Source: Prevotella sp. E13-27 (GTDB lineage: Bacteria > Bacteroidota > Bacteroidia > Bacteroidales > Bacteroidaceae). Taken from it: a stretch of DNA of 64,000 nucleotides. The stretch lies in NCBI RefSeq assembly GCF_023217965.1, contig NZ_JALPSC010000001.1, positions 1,984,001 to 2,048,000 of the forward strand, read 5' to 3'. Made by a program: the position numbers and the translations under genes. The notes beneath the pieces were generated by a model. The model was not told the DNA's origin. It was given only the letters and a program-made list of their open reading frames with translations, and searched no databases. Shown here piece after piece: positions 16,903 through 26,301 of this stretch (position 1 is its first letter; every line of letters starts with the position of its first letter).

Positions 16903-17673
16903 ATGGAAGCAAAAGATATTATTTCACAGGAAAACTTGGTGTATAAAAAGCCAACGCTCCTTAACGATACAAATATGCACTATTGTCCTGGCTGCTCTCA
17001 TGGCGTGGTGCATAAGCTTGTAGCTGAAGTTATAGAGGAAATGGGCATGGAGGAGAAGGCTATAGGCGTTAGTCCTGTAGGTTGCGCCGTCTTCGCGTAC
17101 AATTATATAGATATAGACTGGCAGGAGGCTGCCCATGGTCGTGCTCCCGCTATTGCAACTGGCATTAAGCGCTGCTGGCCTGACCGTCTGGTGTTTACTT
17201 ATCAGGGCGATGGCGACCTTGCTTGTATAGGTACTTGTGAGACTATTCATGCTCTGAACCGTGGTGAAAACATCGTTATCATCTTTGTTAACAATGCAAT
17301 CTACGGCATGACTGGTGGACAGATGGCACCAACTACTCTGATTGGTCAGAAGACATCAACATGTCCTTATGGTCGCGACCCACAGATTCATGGTTATCCA
17401 CTGAAGATGGCTGATATTGCAGCACAGCTTGAAGGTACATGCTTTGTTACACGTCAGTCGGTAGAGTCTGTTGCATCTATAAACAAGGCAAAGAAAGCAC
17501 TGAAGAAAGCTTTTCAGGCTTCAATGGAGGGCAAAGGCTCTTCGTTGGTTGAGTTCGTTTCAACATGTAACAGCGGTTGGAAACTGACACCTGTACAGGC
17601 AAACGAGTGGATGAAAGAAAACATGTTCCCCTTCTATCCTAAAGGTGACCTTAAAGACACTACGGGACTTTAA
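16903..17673 (+). CDS. korB: 2-oxoacid:ferredoxin oxidoreductase beta subunit (TPP-binding)
   Basis: This 256-aa subunit binds thiamine diphosphate and Mg. MHYCPGCSHGVVHKL holds the cluster-type cysteines near the N-terminus, and the TPP motif is YQGDGDLACIGTCETIHALN, closing with VNNAIYGMTGGQMAPTT. It is the third gene of the operon; the alpha and gamma subunits complete the active complex. Confidence 0.92.
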   Translation: MEAKDIISQENLVYKKPTLLNDTNMHYCPGCSHGVVHKLVAEVIEEMGMEEKAIGVSPVGCAVFAYNYIDIDWQEAAHGRAPAIATGIKRCWPDRLVFTYQGDGDLACIGTCETIHALNRGENIVIIFVNNAIYGMTGGQMAPTTLIGQKTSTCPYGRDPQIHGYPLKMADIAAQLEGTCFVTRQSVESVASINKAKKALKKAFQASMEGKGSSLVEFVSTCNSGWKLTPVQANEWMKENMFPFYPKGDLKDTTGL

Positions 17674-17705
17674 AGAGAAATGTGAATAGCGAAAACTGAA
17701 TAGTT

Positions 17706-18251
17706 ATGAAAAAAGAAATAATCATCGCAGGATTTGGAGGTCAGGGCGTGCTCTCAATGGGTAAGATTCTCGCCTACTCAGGACTGATGGAAGATAAGGA
17801 AGTGACATGGATGCCTGCCTATGGACCTGAGCAGCGCGGAGGTACAGCCAATGTGACTGTCATTGTGAGTGACCAGCGCATTTCATCGCCTATACTCAGT
17901 AAATATGATATAGCCATTGTGCTTAATCAGCCATCATTGGAGAAATTCGAGCCGAAGCTGAAACCTGGTGGAATACTCATCTATGACAGCTATGGCATAA
18001 TTAATCCACCCACGCGCAGTGACATTACAATCTATAAGATTGATGCCATGGACAAGGCAGCGGAGATGAAGAACGGAAAGGTCTTCAACATGATTGTGCT
18101 GGGCGGACTATTGAAGGTTGCTCCGGTGGTGGGATTTGGCGGCGTGGAAAAAGCATTGTATAAGACATTGCCTGAGCGTCACCATGCTATGATTCCTCTG
18201 AACATGCAGGCTTTGGAGGAAGGTGGAAAGATTATAGAACAAGTGAAGTAA
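17706..18251 (+). CDS. korC: 2-oxoacid:ferredoxin oxidoreductase gamma subunit
   Basis: This 181-aa CoA-binding subunit has the conserved start IIAGFGGQGVLSMGKILAYS and WMPAYGPEQRGGTANVTVIV. The gamma domain positions CoA for acyl transfer. It ends the kor set. The next gene begins 6 nt later, too close for an independent promoter, so the regulator is probably co-transcribed. Confidence 0.92.
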   Translation: MKKEIIIAGFGGQGVLSMGKILAYSGLMEDKEVTWMPAYGPEQRGGTANVTVIVSDQRISSPILSKYDIAIVLNQPSLEKFEPKLKPGGILIYDSYGIINPPTRSDITIYKIDAMDKAAEMKNGKVFNMIVLGGLLKVAPVVGFGGVEKALYKTLPERHHAMIPLNMQALEEGGKIIEQVK

Positions 18252-18257
18252 TATGAT

Positions 18258-21230
18258 ATGAAGGCTCTGATAGCCGTTATATTGTTAATGATTTTAAGCC
18301 CGAAAACTGCTGAAGCTCAGCAGTTTCAGGCTTCTTTGTCACATTACTCCACAGATGAGGGCCTGGCATCCAATGCTATATCAAAGATAAAGCAGGATGA
18401 CTATGGTTTCATTTGGCTTTCAACATGGAATGGTCTTTCGCGATTCGATGGTTATAACTTCTATAACTATCAGACCGGTGCTGGAAGCAGAATACCCAAA
18501 CTTCATAACCGTATTCTTGATATGGTCATTGACACTCAGCAGAACGTCTGGATGCGCATGTATGATGGGCGCGTTTTCGTCGTAAAGCGTTCTACTGACA
18601 TGATTGTCAATGCTTTTGAGAATATAATGACCAGCGAGGAGGCTTTTACCAGTCATCCGCTGATGGTTACAAGTTCTGGTGATGTTTTGGTAAATGTTGA
18701 TGGGGTGGGGCTGTATAAGTTGCGCATGGAGCAGAATGGAATACAGTCACAGCTTATCACTACGGGTAATCTTGTGGTGACATCGATGGCAGAAGGCTAT
18801 CAGAACGATATATGGCTCGGAACCGACAAAGGTGTTCATCGAATGGACATGTCAAACCTTACCATTGAGCGTAAGGGCTTGTTCCTTGATGAAGAGATTT
18901 GTATTCTTTACTCAAACGGATATAACATATACGTTGGTACGGAATCGGGTAAGATAATGTCATTCTCCTATGGCCAGGATACCAAAGTCCTTCATATCGG
19001 AGACCAGCGTATAACAGGACTGTTCGTCGATAGTCACGGAGTCGTTTGGTATTCAGATAATCGTGAGGGCGTGCATCGTATTTTGCCGGATACGTCAGAT
19101 GAGAAAACATTCACTCAGCGTGTGACAGTTCCAGACTATGATGGTCAGGGTGGCGAGTTCGATGAGGTTAATGGCGTGGTATGGATTCGCTTGAACAAAG
19201 GCGGATACGGCTATTACAATAGGGAAAAAGACGAAGTTGAATATTTTCATAACGACCCGAGTAACCCTTGGAATCTGTCGAACACCGTCAATGCACGGCT
19301 GGAACTTAGTGAGGGTGTCATATGGGAGTCTACTAGCCGTAGAGGATTGGAAAAACTCGAGATCCAGAAAAACACTATTGAGCGCTTGCAGATAAACCCC
19401 AATGAAGAAGCGTCTCTGACAAATGAGATACGAGCCATGGCTTTTGACTCACATCGTCAGAACCTTCTCATCGCAAACAAGGCAGGTGAGTTGTATATTA
19501 AGCGTGCCAATGGCGAGACAATCATGGTTAACAAAAATTCCGACGGTAGTCCACTCGGGCGTATCTATGGAATCTATGTTGACAGTAAAGACAATTACTG
19601 GCTTTGCTCTAAGGGTAACGGACTCTATAAGTTTACTCCAAATGCACAATGTGACCATTTCACTATTGAGAACTATAGACACGGAAGCAATGAGTATTCC
19701 ATTGCTAATGATAATATATATAATTGTGTCGAGGATGGTGAAGGTAATATGTGGATTGCTTCATACGGTGGCGGTGTAAATATCATGACGCGTGGAAAGG
19801 ATGGTAAAACACGTTTTATCCATAGCGGAAACGTTATGCACAGGTATCCTTTCAACTCTCACAAAAAGGTTCGTTGTGTGGCAAAGGGACCTGACGGCAA
19901 TATTTGGGTAGGTACTACCGACGGCATACTTATAATGTCTTACAAGAACAATAAGATATCTATTGAACAGGTAAAGCCATCAGAAGAAGAGCCGTCTAAG
20001 ATATTGATGTCAAACGACATTGTATGTCTTGCACTCGATCGCCAGGGTGATATGTGGGTAGGAACTAATGGTGGCGGTATAGCTCATACATTGGGAAAGG
20101 ATAGTAAGGGCTACTGGCTTTTTGAAAACTTTGGCTCTGCTGATGGACTTCCTAATGAAGAGATACGTGGAATGACTTTTGATGACAGAGGTAACGTGTG
20201 GTTCTCAACAGATCATGTGCTCTGCTCTTTCGATACCAGCAAGCGCATATTTACAACTTTCTCCAGTCTTGATGGCGTTGATGAGACGGTCTGTTCTGAG
20301 GGTGCTGCCGTGTGCATGCCAAGTGGCAATGTGCTATTTGGTACTGTGAATGGCTACTATGTCGTTGACCGTTCAAAGCTGGTGGCAAGTACGGGAAACG
20401 TTCTGAAGCTGCGTATAACAGATTTCTACGTTAATGATGAGCTACAGAGTCCACGACTGACAGATTTGTTTGACTATTACGTGCCAGAAAGCAAGAAGGT
20501 TGTCTTGCCAAATCATAGTTCATTCTTTGCCTTCCGTTTTGCGTCGCTAAACTATCAACTTCAGCATCGCGTACACTACCAGTATATGCTTGACGGATAT
20601 GACAAGGAATGGCAGAATGCCGACCGTAATCGTATAGCTTCTTATGGCGACCTGCCTACTGGATGCTATCGCTTTAAGGTGAAAGCATTCTTGTTGGAGT
20701 CACCCGATAAGTTTGACATGCGCGAGATAGAAGTGGAAGTGCCTCCTTACTTCCTCCTTTCAACCAGTGCTATATGGCTTTACATGGCAGCGTTCATGGC
20801 GTTTGGCATATGGTTACTATTCTGGCGTCAGAAGATTCTTGAAGAAGAAGAGAAAATGCGAGTACTACGTGAGGGACCACGTCGTCAGCGCCAGCTGGAT
20901 GAGACAGACGATTTCCTTATTTTCCTTAACGACTATCTTAATCTGCACTTCTCTGATCCCATGCTGTCTGTGGATGATATGGTCGTTGCTGCAGATATGC
21001 CTGAAGATAAGTTCGTGCTGCAACTTCGTCGCAGTTCGGGCATGTCTCCTAAGGAATATGTGTCTGAGTACAGAATCAAAAAGGCGATGACTATGCTTGA
21101 GACAACAGCTGACGAGATTGCCATCGTCGCTTATGGCTGTGGCTATTTAGATGTGGCAGCTTTCAACCGTCAGTTTAAGGCACGCACAGGTGTTATGCCT
21201 TCAAGGTATAGAGACATGCATAAGGCATAA
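18258..21230 (+). CDS. Propeller-YYY-AraC membrane regulator without kinase or receiver
   Basis: The product is 990 aa. A signal sequence (MKALIAVILLMILSPKTAEA) is followed by repeated two-component-regulator propeller blades, such as FIWLSTWNGLSRFDGYNFYN and NMWIASYGGGVNIMTRGKDG, to about residue 745. A Y_Y_Y domain (about 755-830, MLDGYDKEWQNADRNRIASY) comes before one membrane helix (about 837-856). The cytoplasmic tail is an AraC HTH (about 889-987, MSPKEYVSEYRIKKAMTML). Classic hybrid two-component systems have a histidine kinase and receiver between helix and HTH. Here only about 30 residues separate them, so ligand binding must act directly on the DNA-binding domain. It starts 6 nt after korC; no SusC/SusD pair is nearby. 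The ligand is unknown. Confidence 0.9.
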   Translation: MKALIAVILLMILSPKTAEAQQFQASLSHYSTDEGLASNAISKIKQDDYGFIWLSTWNGLSRFDGYNFYNYQTGAGSRIPKLHNRILDMVIDTQQNVWMRMYDGRVFVVKRSTDMIVNAFENIMTSEEAFTSHPLMVTSSGDVLVNVDGVGLYKLRMEQNGIQSQLITTGNLVVTSMAEGYQNDIWLGTDKGVHRMDMSNLTIERKGLFLDEEICILYSNGYNIYVGTESGKIMSFSYGQDTKVLHIGDQRITGLFVDSHGVVWYSDNREGVHRILPDTSDEKTFTQRVTVPDYDGQGGEFDEVNGVVWIRLNKGGYGYYNREKDEVEYFHNDPSNPWNLSNTVNARLELSEGVIWESTSRRGLEKLEIQKNTIERLQINPNEEASLTNEIRAMAFDSHRQNLLIANKAGELYIKRANGETIMVNKNSDGSPLGRIYGIYVDSKDNYWLCSKGNGLYKFTPNAQCDHFTIENYRHGSNEYSIANDNIYNCVEDGEGNMWIASYGGGVNIMTRGKDGKTRFIHSGNVMHRYPFNSHKKVRCVAKGPDGNIWVGTTDGILIMSYKNNKISIEQVKPSEEEPSKILMSNDIVCLALDRQGDMWVGTNGGGIAHTLGKDSKGYWLFENFGSADGLPNEEIRGMTFDDRGNVWFSTDHVLCSFDTSKRIFTTFSSLDGVDETVCSEGAAVCMPSGNVLFGTVNGYYVVDRSKLVASTGNVLKLRITDFYVNDELQSPRLTDLFDYYVPESKKVVLPNHSSFFAFRFASLNYQLQHRVHYQYMLDGYDKEWQNADRNRIASYGDLPTGCYRFKVKAFLLESPDKFDMREIEVEVPPYFLLSTSAIWLYMAAFMAFGIWLLFWRQKILEEEEKMRVLREGPRRQRQLDETDDFLIFLNDYLNLHFSDPMLSVDDMVVAADMPEDKFVLQLRRSSGMSPKEYVSEYRIKKAMTMLETTADEIAIVAYGCGYLDVAAFNRQFKARTGVMPSRYRDMHKA

Positions 21231-21535
21231 TAGCCCGAAAAAAGAAACTACTCGCGTTCGAAAAAAAAAGAAAGAATTCTTGTTTTTGTGCTCACTAAAT
21301 CGTACCTTTGCAGTCAAATTCATAGGGGACGTATCGGTTAGATTGGGATACTCATCAATTAACGCTTGAAAACCGGGCAGTCTTCTCTTGTCAATGGCGG
21401 GCCATGCGCCGAATAAGCGTAGCATTTTCATGCCGATGGATTACAAAGACGGAGAGCACCCACAACCTGTGATAAAGGAGTTTTCATCACATCACCTGTG
21501 CGTCCCCGTTTTTTTCTTTTCAAAATATTTTTGTT
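21231..21535 (+). other. Intergenic and 5' leader of ribE; unclassified structured RNA candidate
   Basis: A promoter (21303-21310) lies about 225 nt before ribE. The leader has several short inverted repeats: acgctt/aagcgt closing roughly 21362-21422, ggcg/cgcc inside it, gcat/atgc near 21422-21434, and tgtgat/atcaca near 21470-21494 next to the coding start. I looked for the FMN riboswitch core and did not find its conserved blocks. The leader may still regulate ribE, but no known class is supported. Confidence 0.4.
21303..21310 (+). promoter_or_regulatory. ribE promoter -7 box
   Basis: TACCTTTG, with TTG 20 nt upstream (21280-21282). It gives a leader of about 220 nt. Confidence 0.6.
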
Positions 21536-22153
21536 ATGTTTTCTGGTATTATTGAAGAGTTCGCAACTGTCTTGGCTATTGATAAAGATAGGGAAAATAT
21601 TGATTTCACTCTCACTTGTTCGTTTGTCGATGAACTTTCTATCGATCAGAGCGTGGCACATAATGGCGTATGCCTCACCGTGGTAAGCACTTCTCCTGCA
21701 ACAGCTGAAAAGCCTGCTTCCTATGTTGTTACTGCCATGAAAGAGACACTCGACCGTTCGAATCTTGGACTTCTTAAAGTAGGCGACAAGGTCAATGTTG
21801 AGCGTTCTATGCTTATGAATGGCCGTCTTGACGGACACATCGTCCAGGGACATGTGGATCAGACAGCCACATGTGTTGACATGCAGGATGCTGATGGCTC
21901 AACTTATTTTACGTTTAAGTATGCTTTCGATGCTGAAATGGCCCGTCATGGCTATTTTACTGTTGATAAAGGTTCTGTCACAGTCAATGGCGTTTCACTC
22001 ACTGTTTGCCGTCCTACGCGTGACACATTCCAGGTTGCAATCATTCCCTATACTTTTGAGCATACCAATTTCTGTGATATAAAGGTTGGCACAGTCGTTA
22101 ATATTGAGTTCGATATTATCGGTAAGTATATTGCACGCATGCAACAATTGTAG
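21536..22153 (+). CDS. ribE: Riboflavin synthase, alpha chain
   Basis: The 205-aa protein has two lumazine-binding barrels: residues about 1-97 start MFSGIIEEFATVLAI and include GVCLTVVS, and residues about 98-195 include GHIVQGHVDQTATCVDM and SVTVNGVSLTVC. The enzyme dismutates two 6,7-dimethyl-8-ribityllumazine molecules to riboflavin. The length is normal. It has a long leader and is followed 11 nt later by mfd, probably in one transcript. Confidence 0.95.
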   Translation: MFSGIIEEFATVLAIDKDRENIDFTLTCSFVDELSIDQSVAHNGVCLTVVSTSPATAEKPASYVVTAMKETLDRSNLGLLKVGDKVNVERSMLMNGRLDGHIVQGHVDQTATCVDMQDADGSTYFTFKYAFDAEMARHGYFTVDKGSVTVNGVSLTVCRPTRDTFQVAIIPYTFEHTNFCDIKVGTVVNIEFDIIGKYIARMQQL

Positions 22154-22164
22154 TACCGCGGTTA

Positions 22165-25100
22165 ATGGATATTAAGGAGTTATTGACGCTCTATGCCAGC
22201 AAGCCTCAGGCAAAGGCATTTCTAAAGCAGCTTCAAAAGAACCAGCAGCAACTGGCTCTTGATGGTTTGCATGCTTCTTCGAAGGCACTCTTCTTTGCAA
22301 GCATAGCCCAGCAGAACACTCGTACAATGGTGTTTGTGCTGAATGATGTGGAGGATGCCGGCTATTTCTATCATGACCTCACTCAGTTGATTGGCGATGA
22401 GAGAGCACTCTTCTTTCCCTCGTCCTATCGCCGTGCAATAAAATATGCCCAGAAGGATGCCCCAAGTGAGATTCTCCGTACTGAGGTTTTGACAAAACTC
22501 CGTTCCAAACAGCCGCTTTTCATTGTTACTCATCCTGAGGCTTTGGCTGAGATGGTCATCAATAAGAAGCAGCTTGATGACCGCATGCTCAATCTTCAGC
22601 AAGGTCAGACCGTTAGCGTGGATGCTCTTGTACGCCAGTTGCGTGAATTTGGATTCATAGAGGTTGACTATGTCTATGAGCCTGGCCAGTTCTCATTGCG
22701 TGGTAGCATACTCGACGTGTTCTCTTTCAGTCACGAATATCCATTCCGTATAGATTTCTTTGGCGATGATATAGATTCTATCCGCACCTTCGAGGTGGAA
22801 GACCAACTCTCACGTGAGCGTTGCCAGCAGGTGAGCATCGTTCCTGAGCTATCGACTGTCGAGGAGAAAGAGTCGCTCCTTCGCTTCTTGCCATCCGATG
22901 CAGTGATGGTATATAATAATTATATGTTCGCGCGCGATGTCATAGAGCGTACCTATCGTGAAGGCTTCTCTACGCAGGCATTAACAGAGCGTATGGAAGG
23001 TGCTACCGAGATGGAACGCAAGGAGATAGAGCGCGAGATGCAGCGTGACTCTCAGATTCTCACTGCTTCTCAGTTTGAGCGTGATGCCCAGCCGTTTACA
23101 TCAGTTCATCTTTCTTCGGATGGTAATGTGCGACGTGCTGTCATAACGTTCCGCACACAGCCTCAGCCACTCTTCCACAAGAATTTCGAGCTGTTGGCAA
23201 AGACCATAGAAGACTATCATCTGCAAGGCTATAAGATATTTGTTTTGGCCGACAGTCAGAAGCAGATAGAACGCCTACACTCCATATTGGAAGAGGACAA
23301 GGAACTTAGAGTGTCTTCCTCTGTTATTGATGGCGTAAACAAAACTCTTCACGAAGGCTTTGTCGATGAAGACCTTCGAGTCTGTTGCTTCACCGACCAT
23401 CAGATATTCGACCGCTTCCACAAGTATAATCTAAAGAGCGATAAAGCGCGTGGCGGTAAGGTTGCGCTGACGCTGAAAGAGATACAGCAGTTCGAGATTG
23501 GCGACTATGTGGTACATGTGGACCACGGCATAGGCAAGTTCATGGGTCTTGTCCGCATGCCAATTACTCAGAATAATCCTAGTGCTCAGAATAGTCAGAA
23601 TGCTCCTGGCTTCCAGGAGATGATAAAGATTCAGTATCAGCATGGCGACTCTATCTACGTGTCCATCCATTCGCTTTATAAAGTGTCGAAGTATAAGGCT
23701 CAGGATACAGGACAGCCTCCACGAATGTCGTTCCTTGGTACAGGTCAGTGGGAGCGTCTTAAGGAGCGCACGAAGAAGCACATCAAAGATATTGCACGTG
23801 ACCTCATACGCCTATACTCAAAGCGTCGCACACAGCGCGGCTTCGCATTCAGCCATGACACATATCTACAGCACGAGCTTGAGGCATCGTTCCTCTATGA
23901 AGACACTCCCGACCAGCTGAAGGCAACCCAGGAGGTTAAGGCCGATATGGAAATGGCGCGTCCCATGGATCGTCTGGTCTGTGGCGATGTGGGTTTTGGC
24001 AAGACTGAGGTAGCTGTTCGTGCGGCATTCAAGGCCGCTGTCGATGGCAAACAGGTGGCAGTCCTCGTTCCTACGACGGTGCTTGCTTACCAGCATTTCC
24101 GTACGTTCAGTAGCCGACTCAAGGACATGCCTGTGCGAGTGGATTATATCACTCGGGCTCGTACGGCTAAGCAGACCACGGCCTTGCTTAAGGAACTTGA
24201 AGAAGGAAAGATTGATATACTCATTGGAACTCAGAAACTTGTAGGCAAGAATGTTAAGTTCAAGGATTTAGGTTTGCTCATCATCGATGAAGAGCAGAAG
24301 TTCGGTGTCTCTGCCAAAGAGAAACTTCGTCATATGAAGACCAATGTTGACACACTCACGATGTCAGCAACGCCAATACCTCGAACACTCCAGTTCTCAC
24401 TGATGGGTGCACGCGACATGAGCGTCATACAGACACCGCCCCCAAACCGTTATCCCATTCAGACGGAGATACACACATTCTCTCCAGAGATTATCGTCGA
24501 TGCCATCAACTTCGAGATGTCACGCAATGGACAGGTCTATTTCGTTAACAATCGCATCAGCGACCTAACTAATCTTGCTGAGGTCATACATAAATATATA
24601 CCCGACTGCCGTGTGGCGATAGGTCATGGACAGATGAAGCCCGATGAGCTTGAGCGTATAGTGCTCGACTTCTCCAACTATGACTATGATGTGCTGCTCT
24701 CCACAACAATCGTTGAGAACGGTATTGATATTCCAAATGCCAACACCATAATTATTAATGGTGCTCATAACTTCGGACTCTCTGACCTCCATCAGATGCG
24801 AGGTCGTGTGGGACGTGGCAACCGTAAGGCGTTCTGCTATCTTCTGGCTCCACCGTTGTCGGCCCTTCCTCAAGACTCGCGTTGTCGCCTTGAGGCGCTT
24901 GAGAGCTTCAGTGGCTTGGGCTCAGGAATAAACATTGCCATGCAGGATCTTGATATCCGTGGTGCAGGAAATCTTCTTGGCGCTGAACAAAGTGGCTTCA
25001 TCTCCGACCTTGGTTACGAGACCTATCAGAAAATTCTCAATGAGGCTATGGCGGAGTTGAGAAATGAGACCTCTCCCGACCTCCCCGAAGGGAAGGAGGG

Positions 25101-25644
25101 GCTAGCGCACGCTGGTGTCTCAGGAGAAAAAACACAAACAGGTTCTGCATGGGACTCCTCCCCTTTGGGGAGGCTGGGAGAGGTCTTGTTTGTCTCCGAC
25201 TGTACCCTTGAGTCTGACCTTGAGATGTATTTCCCTGACCAGTATGTGCCGAGCGACTCCGAACGAATGCTTCTATATCGCGAACTCGATAACATGCGCG
25301 ACGACAAGGAACTCGATGCCTATCGCGAAAGACTGAAGGACCGTTTTGGCCCCATCCCTCATGTGGCAGAAGAACTATTGCAGGTGGTTCGTCTTCGTCG
25401 TATGGGCATGAAGCTTGGCTGCGAGAAGATCATGCTTAAGCAGGGACGCATGTTCATGTTCTTTGTTAGCAATGACCGCAGTCCGTTCTATCAGAGTGAG
25501 GCCTTCGGACGCGTGCTTGACTTTATCGGGCGCAATGTGCGTCGTTGTAACCTTCGCGACCAGCAGGGTAAGCGCTCTATGATAGTTACCGAAGTGCCAA
25601 CTGTTGAAGAGGCTGTTAAGGTTCTTCAGGGCATTTTGGGATAA
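22165..25644 (+). CDS. mfd: Transcription-repair coupling factor Mfd
   Basis: This 1159-aa superfamily 2 translocase removes RNA polymerase stalled at lesions and recruits UvrA. The N-terminal UvrB-like region is followed by the RNA-polymerase-interaction domain (about 430-500, IGDYVVHVDHGIGKFMGLVR). Helicase motifs are CGDVGFGKTEVAVRAAFKAA (Walker A), IIDEEQKFGVSAKEKL (DEEQ box) and HQMRGRVGRGNRKAFCYL (motif VI). The C-terminal D7 regulatory domain starts near SDCTLESDLEMYFPDQYVPS. Residues about 968-1007, between helicase and D7, are encoded by a palindromic repeat element (25067-25186) that keeps the frame. Confidence 0.95.
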   Translation: MDIKELLTLYASKPQAKAFLKQLQKNQQQLALDGLHASSKALFFASIAQQNTRTMVFVLNDVEDAGYFYHDLTQLIGDERALFFPSSYRRAIKYAQKDAPSEILRTEVLTKLRSKQPLFIVTHPEALAEMVINKKQLDDRMLNLQQGQTVSVDALVRQLREFGFIEVDYVYEPGQFSLRGSILDVFSFSHEYPFRIDFFGDDIDSIRTFEVEDQLSRERCQQVSIVPELSTVEEKESLLRFLPSDAVMVYNNYMFARDVIERTYREGFSTQALTERMEGATEMERKEIEREMQRDSQILTASQFERDAQPFTSVHLSSDGNVRRAVITFRTQPQPLFHKNFELLAKTIEDYHLQGYKIFVLADSQKQIERLHSILEEDKELRVSSSVIDGVNKTLHEGFVDEDLRVCCFTDHQIFDRFHKYNLKSDKARGGKVALTLKEIQQFEIGDYVVHVDHGIGKFMGLVRMPITQNNPSAQNSQNAPGFQEMIKIQYQHGDSIYVSIHSLYKVSKYKAQDTGQPPRMSFLGTGQWERLKERTKKHIKDIARDLIRLYSKRRTQRGFAFSHDTYLQHELEASFLYEDTPDQLKATQEVKADMEMARPMDRLVCGDVGFGKTEVAVRAAFKAAVDGKQVAVLVPTTVLAYQHFRTFSSRLKDMPVRVDYITRARTAKQTTALLKELEEGKIDILIGTQKLVGKNVKFKDLGLLIIDEEQKFGVSAKEKLRHMKTNVDTLTMSATPIPRTLQFSLMGARDMSVIQTPPPNRYPIQTEIHTFSPEIIVDAINFEMSRNGQVYFVNNRISDLTNLAEVIHKYIPDCRVAIGHGQMKPDELERIVLDFSNYDYDVLLSTTIVENGIDIPNANTIIINGAHNFGLSDLHQMRGRVGRGNRKAFCYLLAPPLSALPQDSRCRLEALESFSGLGSGINIAMQDLDIRGAGNLLGAEQSGFISDLGYETYQKILNEAMAELRNETSPDLPEGKEGLAHAGVSGEKTQTGSAWDSSPLGRLGEVLFVSDCTLESDLEMYFPDQYVPSDSERMLLYRELDNMRDDKELDAYRERLKDRFGPIPHVAEELLQVVRLRRMGMKLGCEKIMLKQGRMFMFFVSNDRSPFYQSEAFGRVLDFIGRNVRRCNLRDQQGKRSMIVTEVPTVEEAVKVLQGILG
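25067..25186. repeat. Palindromic repeat inserted in frame in mfd
   Basis: Two 32-nt arms (25067-25098 and 25155-25186) are inverted repeats with 28 of 32 positions matching; the left begins agacctctcccgacctcccc. The element spans 120 nt, or 40 codons. The encoded peptide (SPDLPEGKEGLAHAGVSG to SSPLGRLGEV) is unlike the charged helical linker expected at this place in Mfd. Similar cctctccc-cctcccc palindromes recur in Bacteroidetes genomes from memory; no second copy was seen in this window. Confidence 0.8.
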
Positions 25645-25742
25645 GTGTTTTGTTTGCCTTCCTTGTGGTCTGATAGTGCCTTTTTTATCGTCTTTCTGTC
25701 ATTTTGTCTGTATTGTCTGTCAATTTGTCTGCCTTTTTTACA

Positions 25743-25758
25743 TTGGCATCGATGTTGC
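25743..25758 (+). promoter_or_regulatory. Sigma-54-type -24/-12 promoter of hsp20
   Basis: TTGGCA (25743-25748) and TTGC (25755-25758), with the GG and GC pairs exactly 12 nt apart, as in the sigma-54 consensus. Several TGTC-containing repeats lie 14-46 nt upstream (25697-25729) and could bind an enhancer protein. No TAnnTTTG box fits this gene. Confidence 0.6.
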
Positions 25759-25845
25759 ATAATTGTTAGTGAGCGACGATAAGAAGCTCACAAACGAAAC
25801 GACAAGTTAAACCAATAAAAAAATAAACATTAGGAGGACAAAATT

Positions 25846-26277
25846 ATGATGACACCAATGATGAGACGTAACGCAGCTTGGCTGCCCAGTGTATTCAACG
25901 ATTTGTTTGACACTGATTTCATGCCGAAGGCAAATGCCACAGCACCTGCTATTAACGTTAAGGAGACTGATAAGGCCTATACCGTAGAACTGGCAGCACC
26001 AGGAATGACGAAGGAAGACTTCAACGTTCATATCAACGACGAGGGTAACCTCATCATCAAGATGGAGAAGAAGCAGGAACAGAAAGAGGAAGACAAGAGC
26101 TCTCGCTACCTGCGCCGTGAATTCTCTTACACTAAGTTCGAACAGACGCTTATCTTGCCTGACGACGTAAAGAAGGAAGATATTGCTGCTCGTGTTGAGA
26201 ATGGCGTGCTGACTGTAGAACTGCCTAAGATCGTAGAAGAGAAGGCGAAGGTGAGCCGTCAGATTGAGATTGGATAA
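25846..26277 (+). CDS. Hsp20/alpha-crystallin small heat-shock protein
   Basis: This is a 143-aa ATP-independent holdase. The N-terminal arm MMTPMMRRNAAWLPSVFNDL precedes an alpha-crystallin domain (about 38-130, with YTVELAAPGMTKEDFNVHI and GVLTVELPKI). An IxI-like C-terminal tail is weak (RQIEIG). It oligomerises and keeps unfolded proteins soluble under stress. It is a monocistronic unit: a sigma-54-like promoter lies upstream and a strong double hairpin downstream. The lysine/glutamate-rich loop (EKKQEQKEEDKSS) is typical of Bacteroidetes members. Confidence 0.93.
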   Translation: MMTPMMRRNAAWLPSVFNDLFDTDFMPKANATAPAINVKETDKAYTVELAAPGMTKEDFNVHINDEGNLIIKMEKKQEQKEEDKSSRYLRREFSYTKFEQTLILPDDVKKEDIAARVENGVLTVELPKIVEEKAKVSRQIEIG

Positions 26278-26301
26278 CCACAAATAGATGATGAAAGGAG
26301 A

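Noticed and set aside
21303..21535. FMN riboswitch upstream of ribE
   Set aside because: The conserved blocks of the class were not found, so only an unclassified leader is reported.
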